Below, in pieces: positions 15,887 through 26,500 of a DNA stretch of 46,363 nt. Below the pieces are notes generated by a model. It made no database searches and had not been told where the DNA came from. It saw only the letters and a program-made list of their open reading frames with translations. The stretch covers positions 1-46,363 of the forward strand of contig DEFA01000044.1 of NCBI GenBank assembly GCA_002350525.1, read 5' to 3'. Position 1 is the stretch's first letter, and each line of letters opens with the position of its first letter. The stretch is from Lachnospiraceae bacterium UBA2864. Lineage in GTDB: Bacteria > Bacillota > Clostridia > Lachnospirales > Lachnospiraceae. The position numbers and the translations under genes are program-made.

Positions 15887-16442
15887 AGATGAAGACGATA
15901 TGAAGCTTGACGTGGTGCAGGTAAGACTTGTAAAGGATGCACCTATACTTTCTGATTTCAGGATCAATAGTCCGGAGGCAGCAGTAAAACTTTTGGGAGA
16001 GGAAATGTCACAGCTCGATAGAGAATATGTCTGCGTGATTAATCTGAGGAGTGACGGGACACCGATAAACTGTTCAATAGTGAGTGTTGGATCCATAGAT
16101 AAGTCGGTAGTGTCATGTTCGAATCTATTCAAAACGGCGATACTTTCCAACGCATCATCAATCATCGTGCTGCATAACCATCCTTCATCATCTCTTGAAC
16201 CATCAGATCAGGATATAAATATAACAAGAAGGATTATGATAGGTGCCAAACTCATGGATATACAGATGATGGATCATATTATCGTTGGAGCAGGAAATAC
16301 GGAACAGTATTATAGCTTCAGAGAATTTGACCGCATGGATTATATCGAGCGTGCAGTTAACCGGGAACTTAATGGAATTATATATACGACCGGATCGCTT
16401 GATAGTGTGGCTGAAAAATCAGAAGAGATTCTTGAAAGGTAG
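15852..16442 (+). CDS. radC: RadC-like JAB/MPN metalloprotease-fold protein
   Basis: 196 residues. The JAMM metal site is complete: H108-N-H110-P-S, then S118 and D121, i.e. HxH-x7-SxxD, plus an upstream Glu region (LGEEMSQLDREYVCV). RadC-type proteins lack the N-terminal helix-hairpin-helix here, as in plasmid- and ICE-borne copies. Despite the name, a role in recombination repair is unproven; the fold is that of a zinc hydrolase. The start follows AAAAGGAG. The C-terminal about 50 residues are unrelated, charged sequence. Confidence 0.88.
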   Translation: MSLSLNQNVIYKDEDDMKLDVVQVRLVKDAPILSDFRINSPEAAVKLLGEEMSQLDREYVCVINLRSDGTPINCSIVSVGSIDKSVVSCSNLFKTAILSNASSIIVLHNHPSSSLEPSDQDINITRRIMIGAKLMDIQMMDHIIVGAGNTEQYYSFREFDRMDYIERAVNRELNGIIYTTGSLDSVAEKSEEILER

Positions 16443-16452
16443 GTGTGCAGGT

Positions 16453-17538
16453 ATGGAGAATAATTATGATGATGTGATTGAAAGATTCTGTGGATATATA
16501 AATAAAAATATTATTCCATCTTTTAGGGATTATCATCCTGAAATCGACAGACTTGTTGTCACCTTAAATGAAACTTTAAAAAATGCATCGGCGTATGAGC
16601 CATATATGCCAGTAAAGGACAGATACGATATTTTAGACGCTGCGCTTGCATTTATGGAGAATAATCCGGGAATGGAGATAACAGGGGATAATGTTAAAAA
16701 AAATATGGAAACATTATCCGATACATATATTATTCTCCAGCTGAAGAAGGATATGCTCTCTAATATAGGTTTTGAAAGTATGACTTTCCTGAAGCGTAAT
16801 AATATTGATGTAAAGCTGGATAACTATGATGTTACATATTCTGGAAAGATATCATCGTTAACGGATAGTTATGGGAAATTAACCAGGGATCAGGATTACC
16901 TGGATACTATATATGGTAAATTCAATGTAGAAAGACCGCAGGATTTTAAAGGCAGATCTCTATCTGTAAGTGATGTAGTAGTCTTATGCAGTAATCATTC
17001 ATTTAATGCGTACTATGTGGATAGTATTGGCTGCTATAAGCTCGATGAGAATTTTATAACGAGATCCGAAGCGGTAGGAATGGTTGATAAATGGCTTCTG
17101 AATAAAAAGGAAATGAATAATTATGATGAAGCAGGTAATGATACAGAAATGACCGGAAGAAAGATAGTAAACAGCTTTTATAAGAATATGGCTGAAGTTT
17201 ATAGGAATCGAGCGGAAAAAGGATTATTCAGTAAAGATGAAATGTTGAGTAAAGCAAGAATATATGATTTCCTAGCAACCTGTACTAGTGAAGATATAAT
17301 TAATATTTATAACAGTGGAGCATTTAATGATATAACTGAAGCTTATGCACGAAAAGCTTTATTCTTTCAGCAGGTAGACTATAATACAGCAGGTAATGTT
17401 ATAGCGGAGATAAAAAGTCTGCATGATCTTGAATCAGTCAAAAGTGTAACTGATTGGAATAATGAAACAGACAGTGAAAAGAAATGGGATGAGGGAATCG
17501 AAATCTTTAATGAAAAGAGTGATGAATACGAATTATAG
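16453..17538 (+). CDS. YodL-domain-like protein
   Basis: 361 residues from the ATG at 16453, 10 bases after the RadC stop; an in-frame extension back to 16285 would overlap radC and is rejected. Residues about 155-200 read YGKFNVERPQDFKGRSLSVS, then DVVVLCSNHSFNAYYVDSIG. That is the pattern I associate with the YodL domain seen on Firmicutes conjugative elements, usually near the giant helicase-methylase. The remainder is helical and acidic, ending in GIEIFNEKSDEYEL. Function unknown. Confidence 0.6.
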   Translation: MENNYDDVIERFCGYINKNIIPSFRDYHPEIDRLVVTLNETLKNASAYEPYMPVKDRYDILDAALAFMENNPGMEITGDNVKKNMETLSDTYIILQLKKDMLSNIGFESMTFLKRNNIDVKLDNYDVTYSGKISSLTDSYGKLTRDQDYLDTIYGKFNVERPQDFKGRSLSVSDVVVLCSNHSFNAYYVDSIGCYKLDENFITRSEAVGMVDKWLLNKKEMNNYDEAGNDTEMTGRKIVNSFYKNMAEVYRNRAEKGLFSKDEMLSKARIYDFLATCTSEDIINIYNSGAFNDITEAYARKALFFQQVDYNTAGNVIAEIKSLHDLESVKSVTDWNNETDSEKKWDEGIEIFNEKSDEYEL

Positions 17539-17595
17539 AAACCGGTAATTGTAGGGAATGTAAACAAGGTAAGAATTATAAGGAGGATCCCAATT

Positions 17596-20500
17596 ATGGC
17601 TTACAAAACATCAGAGGAAAAGTTTTATGAGGTTCAAAGACTTAGAGACAGAACTCTAGCAGGTCTTACATCATCAGCAGATATATGGAAGGATTTCCTG
17701 AAGACTGCATGTAGGGTGTACAGATATAAATTTGATGATCAGGTTCTTATTTATGCGGAAAGACCTGGTACAGTAGCGGCCACTTCATATGATAACTGGA
17801 ACAATGTGCTTCATTGTTACGTAAAAAGCGGTTCAAAGGGAATTGCACTTATAGATGACGAGGAAAAACATAAGCTGCGTTATGTATTCAGCATGAATGA
17901 TGTTGTTCCGGTAAGAAATATAGGTAGACTCCCACATATATGGAATGATTTCTCAAAAGAAGACATACCCAGAATTATAGGTGTTATTGAGGAAAAATAC
18001 GGATATAAACTCAGTGATTCTGATTTCAGCAGTAAGATAATGGAATTGGCTGGAAGAATTGCAGATGATATATCCGAAAATCTATATGAGGAACTCCGAG
18101 AAGATACGGTAAGCAAGCTTTGGAATCTTGATGAAGAAGAACAGCTTCGTGCAGTAAAGACGACATTGGCATCAAGCATTGCCTGGTCTGTATTATACAG
18201 ATGCAATTATAATACTGATGTTATTACTGGCGGTTTGATAGATTTCAGCTATCTCGGAAGCTTTAATACCCCAGAATCTATTACTATGCTCGGTATGACA
18301 GTGCAGGGGCAGAATGAAGAGATACTTAAGACTCTGACAAGTGAGATAGATCTTATCAATGCCGAGATAAAGACCGGGAATGAAACAAAATCACGAGATG
18401 AATCTGAGAATATAACCCAATTACGAAGTATAAAAGATATTGCTGCTGATTTGGATGAATGGTATCATGGTTATGATCTATATGGATATAATGATGCGGT
18501 TGATAACAGAGAAGAGAATGTAAAAAATCTCGCTGAAGCAATTAACCATGGTAAAGTTGATAATATTATTTCATTCCTTAAAGAAGCTGTTGAAAATGAA
18601 GAAGGATCAGATGAAGATATAAAGACAGCAAAGACTCTTCTTGAGGAATTAAACAGCATTCAAAATGGAGGATATGCTAATGAAAGAAGGAATGACAGAA
18701 GTAACTCAGGTTACGGAAGAACAGAAAACGGAAGAACCGATGGAACTGACATACAGGCAGGAAGGGGACTATCTGATACCAAATCTTCTGATAGGTGGAC
18801 TGACAGAGGAGGAAGCAGAGGAGAAGGACAGAAAGCTGATGAAACAGATCCGCAAATGGGGATATCAGAGGAAGGAATATCTGAAGTACTACAAGCACCA
18901 TTTATTCGTGGAGTATCTGATGGAGGGAATGCTCCTGGAACACTGTCTGGAGGTTCAGAAGACAGCTTACGAAGCGGAAGAACGGATGATAGAGGAACTG
19001 AAGAAGAAAGAAGGAGTGACAGAGGAACTGAAGCAGTCAGACTGGATGACATACGTTCGGAGGTTGAACTCGATACAGAACAGGGTAGAGGAGATAGTGA
19101 GGAACGAGTACATTTACACAGAGGGGTATCCGGACGAATCGAAGAGATGGAAGTCGAGGGAGGAGATAAATCAGGAGATAGAGGACGATCCGAACCTGAC
19201 GAGAGAACAGAAGGACGATATGAAGGCAATGCTAAAGTAGCAGGGGAGGTGATTGAGCATTCCCCAACAACATCTGAATATAATAACGGAATAAAAGCAG
19301 AGGTATCATATGAGCAGATGTCATTGTTCCCTCTGATGTCCGAACAGATAGGAAACATCGAAGCAGCAGCTTCTGAGATTAAGACTCAGATACCTGCTGC
19401 TTTTTCAATGTCAAATGATAGTGTGGATGAACTTATCAAAACCGGAAGTGGGAAGAAGCATAGCCGTGATAGGATATTTGAATATTTCAGCAGAAAGCAT
19501 TCCAATGAGGAGATATCAGAATTCCTTAAGAATGAATATGGTAACGGAGCAAAGGGATTCCTTATAGATGGAAATGATATTTCTGTCGGATTTGATGAAG
19601 AAGGAATGAAATTTGCTTACGGAAGACAGGTGCGTGGGCATATTTTTAAGGAACTATCATGGGATGAAGTAAGGGAACACATTTACTGGATGATGGTAAA
19701 TGGCGAATATATGTCAAACAGTGAGACTTATCTTGTAGATGAATATATCAGGACAGAACTTGCTGATGAGCTATACTTTTACTTCCGTGATCAGATAGAC
19801 GAATATCCTGATACAGATTTCAAAGCTAACAATTATCCGGAGACTGTAGAAAATTTAAAAGAAATACTTACAGATGCGTCCAGGGCAGTAAATATCCATG
19901 CGTTTGTTTTAAAGACCGTAAGCGAAATAAATGAAGGAAGTAGAAGCGTGAAATGGAGACTTAGGACGTCACCGGATGAATTATACAGAAAGCTTGATGA
20001 TTATCTCACTCTCAGAAGGACCGAGTATGTACAGAAGGAAAATGTTGAAGTTATCCAGCAGGCATTTATAACCCAGGATGAGATAGACAGTGTACTTACA
20101 AAGGGAAGCGGTTTCTCGGAAGGAAAGATGCGTATATATGATTATTACACATCCGGAGAACATTCAATACAGGATAAAACTTCTTTTCTGAGACAGGAGT
20201 ATGGGACCGGTGGCAGTACGTCGGCTATTACAGGAGCAGATAACAGTTATCAGGATCACGATTCGAAGGGCATAAAAATATCCAAGGGAAATATAATGGA
20301 GCCGTATGCGACCGTAACGCTTAATTGGACAAACGTCGCAAAGAGGATAGACAGTCTTATATCTGAAAACAGATATATCAGACCGGCTGAAAAAGAAATC
20401 TTTGATAGGTGGAAGATACGTAACGAGGACAATAAGAAGCTTCACAGCTTTGAAGAAAGAACTGCTGAACTCATGAATTATGAATCTTTCGGAACATATT

Positions 20501-23500
20501 CCGCATATGATCTAAAGAATAATATCTGGACTATACTTAACAGCAAGTTTGACGATACAGATGTAAATCCACTTAATGATATAGATATAAAGAATATTGC
20601 CATCTATGGAAGTCGTTCGAGAGGTCTTGAGAGAGAGGATTCAGATCTTGATGTAGTTGTTCAGTATGAGGGAGATATTAAGGAAAGTGAAATATTTAAT
20701 CTCCTTAATTACTCTGCAGATAACTATATAAGTAATGTAAAGGTGGACTTCAATCCGATAAGAGAAGAAGAAACGGGACTTATAGGTGATTATCTTGAGA
20801 AAGCGGAAGAATATCTGAGAAATAAACCACAAGAGAATATTATTGAATATACTCCGGATCCTTCATATTATGTTCGGGATTATGTAGAGAATCTCCTGGA
20901 GGATAACGAATTATATGTAACACTTAACTACATTATGAATCAGCCTATCATGTATGCTGAAGATATAAGGGAAGTGTTTAAGGGGGCACACTTTACTGAA
21001 GGCCAGGGCGGTGAAGTATTAGGTGCCCAGGGACCGTGGATACAGATGTTCAGCGATAAGATAGTCATACAGGCCAAAACAAGAGTTTCAGGAAAAGTTG
21101 TAAGTAGTAATGATTATGAAGTATCATGGGATACCATCATTAATACTGCAAAGCAGATATTGGATGATAATAGGTTGTTCGATTCAGAAGGGCTGAAGCT
21201 TAAGGAACGTAGTCTTATGGCAGATATGTTCTTTGAGTTTTATAGTCATGTTCCTGAAGGAATGAGATTCCCTGATGATATATGGGGAATTAACCCTGAA
21301 GAAATGGTTGGAATGGATCAGCATGCCTTTCTTACAGAATTTATTCACAGACCGGATAATGCAAAGGCTATAGCAGCAAGATTGAATGAGGATCTGGCAC
21401 AGATTCCTGAAAGCTTTGCAGCATCATATCAGAATAAAGGAAAGGATATTCCTTACCATGGTGGAACATATGCTGATAAAAAGATAATGGCAGATATATT
21501 CACAAGATGGACAGAAGGAAAGTATTCGTTCTTTACAGACAGACCTTTTATCTTTGATTTCAGCAGGTTCTATAATCGTATTCTCGATAAATATGATGAT
21601 GAAAAGCTTGAAACAGCTGAAAAAAGAAGCTCTGAGAGGACTGAAAATGATGTTCCGGAGTATAATAATAGGGATGAAGGTTCTGAAAATGCGTCTGACA
21701 GCCTTTTTGTAGATGATATAGTAACCGGAAATGATGCAATATCAGAAAATACTGAAAACACAGTAACAGAAGAAATAACAGAATATGATATAGCTTCAGG
21801 ATCGGAAACAGTTGAAGATAATAAAGACAGAACTGAAACTAAGGAAAATGCTTTACAGGCTCCGATAGGTAATTACCATATCAGCGATAACCATATAGGT
21901 GAAGGTTCAGCAAAAGAGAAATTTGTAAATAATATAACAGCTATAACGCTTCTTAAAACACTTGAATCTGAAAATAAGATAGCAACAGCAGATCAGCAGG
22001 AAGTCCTTGCCCGTTATGTAGGATGGGGCGGCCTTGCAGATGCCTTCGATAACACTAAGGAAAACTGGTCAGCTGAAAACAAGCAGCTAAAGGAGCTTCT
22101 TACAGAAGAGGAATATAAGGCTGCAAGAGAAAGTACATTGAGTGCATTTTATACTGCACCTGAAGTTATAAGTGGAATATATGATACCCTGGGAAGACTT
22201 GGATTTAAAAAAGGAAATATACTTGAACCATCAATGGGAATCGGAAACTTTTTCGGAATGATGCCGCCATCGATGGAGAAGAGCAGACTCTACGGTGTAG
22301 AGATTGACAGTATATCCGGAAGGATAGCAAAGCAGTTGTATCCGAAGGCAAAAATATATAATACAGGTCTTGAACAGACGAACTTTGCAAGTGACTTCTT
22401 TGATGTTGCAGTCGGAAATGTTCCATTCGGAGACTTTTCGGTGTACGATAAGGAATACGTCAAGCAGCATTTTCTTATTCATGATTATTTCTTTGCGAAG
22501 ACGATAGACAAGGTGCGTCCAGGAGGGGTTATAGCCCTTATCACCAGTAAGGGTACAATGGATAAACAGTCTGAGAATGTACGTAAGTATATATCGGAGC
22601 GTGCTGAGTTTCTAGGTGCAGTCAGACTGCCAAATACTGCATTTAAGGCAAATGCAGGAACTGAAGTTACATCAGATATCATTTTCCTGAAGAAACGTGA
22701 CCGTTTAGTAAGTGAGGATGAATCATGGCTTCATATAAGTACAGATGATGCAGGGATTGATATCAATCAGTATTTTTCAGATTATCCGGAACAGATTGTC
22801 GGACATATGGAAGTTGTTTCGGGAAGATTCGGGCCGGAATCAGCATGTGTTCTGGATGATAATGAAGACTTCAGTACGTTGTTCGAAAGGGCGATAAGTA
22901 ATATAAATGGAGAATATGAAGACCTGGAAAAAGAAACCGAACTGAGAGATATAACTATACCGGCAATACCGGGAGTAAGAAACTTCAGTTATACGGTTAT
23001 CGATGATAAGGTATATTACCGAGAAGATTCGGTGATGCGCCCGATAGATGAGAATTCATCCAAATTAGACAGAATCAGGGGAATGGTTGAGCTGAGGGAG
23101 ATCACAAGAGAACTGCTTGATATGCAGCTGGGGGATTATTCCGATGAACAGCTTGCCGATAAAAGGAAACAGCTTAATGATAAATATGACAGCTACGTAA
23201 AGCAATATGGTCATATCAATACCAGAAGTAATAAGCAGGCGTTTTATGAAGACGCAAGCTACAGCCTTCTTTCATCACTTGAAAACACTAATGAAAAAGG
23301 TGAATTCCTAAGCAAAGCTGATTTGTTTTCCAAGAGGACAGTCAAGAAGGCGGAAGTTGTCGAGAGCGTTGATACTGCATCAGAGGCACTTATCGTATCC
23401 ATAAATGAGAAGGCAGAGGTTGACCTGGAATATATGTCGCTGCTTACCGGTATGGATGAGGATAAAATTAAGCAGGAACTGGCAGGTGTCATATATGAAG

Positions 23501-26500
23501 ATCCTGTAACAAAGAAGTACCTGACAGCTGAAGAATACCTTTCAGGAAATGTCCGTGAAAAACTGAAAACAGCAGAAATATTTGCTGAAAATAACAGCAG
23601 TTACATTGTTAATGTAAAGGCGCTGGAGAATGTTCAGCCGGCACGACTTGAGGCATCTGATATAGATATAAGACTTGGTGCTACATGGATACCGGTTGAA
23701 ATGGTCAATCAGTTTATGCTTGAAACTCTAAAGACACCACGGCATCTGTCATATAAATATCAGTGGCAGAAGGAAGCATATGTTGAGGTTCAGTTATCAC
23801 CTTCAGGTGAATGGAATGTTAAAGGAAAGAATCTCGACAGGGGAAATCCGGTAGCTAACAGTACGTATGGAACAGAAAGGGCAAATGCTTACAGAATACT
23901 TGAAGACAGCCTTAATCTGAAAGACATCAAGATATATGATACGGTAACAGAGGATGGAAAGGAGAGAAGAATCCTCAACAGGAATGAGACTATGGTAGCA
24001 CAGCAGAAGCAGGAGGCTCTGAAAGAAGCATTTAAAACATGGATCTATGCAGATACAAAGAGGAGAAATATTCTGGTAGATATATATAATGAAAGATTCA
24101 ACTGTATTCGTCCAAGAGAATATGATGGTTCGTATATGACATTTCCGGGAATGAATCCGGAGATTGAACTTAGACCGCATCAGAAGAATGCAGTAGCTCA
24201 TCAGTTATTCGGAGATAATACACTTCTTGCACATTGCGTTGGTGCAGGAAAGACCTGGGAAATGGCCGCAGCTGCTATGGAGAGTAAAAGACTTGGACTC
24301 TGCAGGAAGAGCCTGTTCGTAGTTCCGAATCATCTTACTGAGCAGTGGGGCAGCGAGTTTCTTCAGGCATATCCGGGAGCACATATACTTGTAGCTACAA
24401 AGAAGGATTTTGAACCGGCTAACAGAAAGCGTTTCTGTTCAAGAATAGCAACCGGAGAATATGATGCAGTAATTATCGGTCATACCCAGTTCGAGAGGAT
24501 TCCATTATCAAAGGAGAGACAGATCTATACCATGCAGCGCCAGGTTGATGAGATAACAGAAGCGATTGCTGCTGCGAAGGCTGCTGATGGTTCAAAATTC
24601 TCAATCAAGGATATGGAAAAGACCAGACAGAAACTTGAAACAAGAATAAATGAGCTGAGTGATGACAGTAAGAAAGATGATGTAGTAACCTTTGAGCAGT
24701 TGGGTGTAGACAGATTATTTATAGATGAAAGCCATTTCTATAAAAATCTTTATCTTTACACGAAAATGAGTAATGTTGCCGGAGTACAGGCTACCGCAGC
24801 ACAGAAATCACAGGATCTGCTTGCGAAATGTATGTATATGGATGAGATCACAGGAGGTAAGGGTATAACATTTGCAACCGGCACACCTATAACCAACAGT
24901 GTAACGGAGATGTATACGAATATGAGATACCTTCAGTATTCAAGGCTTGTCGATATGCAGATGACACAGTTTGATTCCTGGGCATCAACATTTGGAGAAA
25001 CTGAAACAACTGTGGAGCTTGCACCTGAAGGAACCGGGTACAGGGCAAAGACAAGGTTTTCAAGGTTCTATAATCTGCCGGAGCTGATAAGTGTATTTAA
25101 GGAAGCTGCAGATGTACAGACATCAGACATGCTGAATCTTGATGTTCCTGAAGCAGAGTATGAGAATATAGTACTTCAGCCTTCCGAATTGCAGAAAGAG
25201 ATAGTACAGAGCCTTGCAGAGCGTGCCGAGATTGTCCGGAATGGAGGTGTGGATCCGTCAGTCGATAACATGCTGAAAATAACAAATGACGGGCGTAAGC
25301 TTGCTCTGGATCAGAGACTTATTAATCCGGATCTTCCGGAAAATGAAGACTCAAAGGTAAAGGCATGTGTAGAAAAAGCATATCAGATATATGAAGAAGA
25401 AGCAGAGATGAAAGGTGCACAGCTTATATTCTGTGATCTTTCTACACCGAAGGGCGATGGCTCCTGGAGTGTATATGATGATGTAAGGGACAAGCTTATA
25501 GCAAAGGGAGTCCCGAAGGAAGAAATAGCATTCATACATGATGCTAATACGGAGGTTAAAAAGAACGCACTGTATGCCAAGGTAAGATCCGGCGAGGTGC
25601 GTTTTTTACTTGGTTCAACACAGAAGATGGGTGCAGGTACAAACGTTCAGGACCGACTTATAGCTCTGCATCATCTGGATGTACCGTGGAGACCTGCAGA
25701 TATCGAACAGCAGGAAGGACGTATAATCCGCCAGGGTAATCTGTATAAGGATATTAAGCCTGTAAAAATATTCAGATACGTAACAGAAGGTACATTTGAT
25801 GCATATTCATGGCAGGTAATAGAGAATAAGCAGAAGTTTATCAGCCAGATAATGACATCAAAGGCTCCGGTGAGAAGTTGTGATGATCTTGATGAAGCAA
25901 CGCTTACATATGCCGAAGTGAAGGCTCTCTGTACAGGTAATCCATACATTAAAGAAAAAATGGATCTGGATATCCAGGTAACAAAGCTTAAACTGCTCTA
26001 TTCAAGTTATAAGGCTGATCTGTTCCGCCTGCAGGATGATATATCAATACGTCTTCCGGCACAAATCGCAAAACTTACAGAACGTATAGATGGTCTGGAA
26101 AAGGATATGGCATCATATGAATTGCATTTGGCTGAAATGATTTCTTCTTCTCAGCAGGTAGAGCAGATATCTATGTCTGTAGATACAGAGGTGAAGACTG
26201 AAACAGAAGATGATAAGTCACCGTTCTGTATTACAATAGGAAATAATACTTATACGGAACGTAAAGAAGCAGGACAGGCATTACTTGTAATGTGCAAGAA
26301 TGTAACACGTACACCAAATACATATATGCATATAGGTAGTTATATGGGCTTCAGCATGGATGCAATGTTTGATACATTCAATAAGACTTATAACGTAAAA
26401 CTCAAAGGTGCAGTAAGCCATTATGTTGAATTAAGTACTAATGATTACGGTAATATAATGAGAATAACGAATAAGCTCAGGAGTCTTCCAAAGGAACTTG

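Noticed and set aside
18711..19358. Minus-strand 215-codon Ser/Pro-rich frame in the giant gene linker
   Set aside because: It is the complement of the dual-coding linker, has low-complexity composition and no ribosome site at its start.
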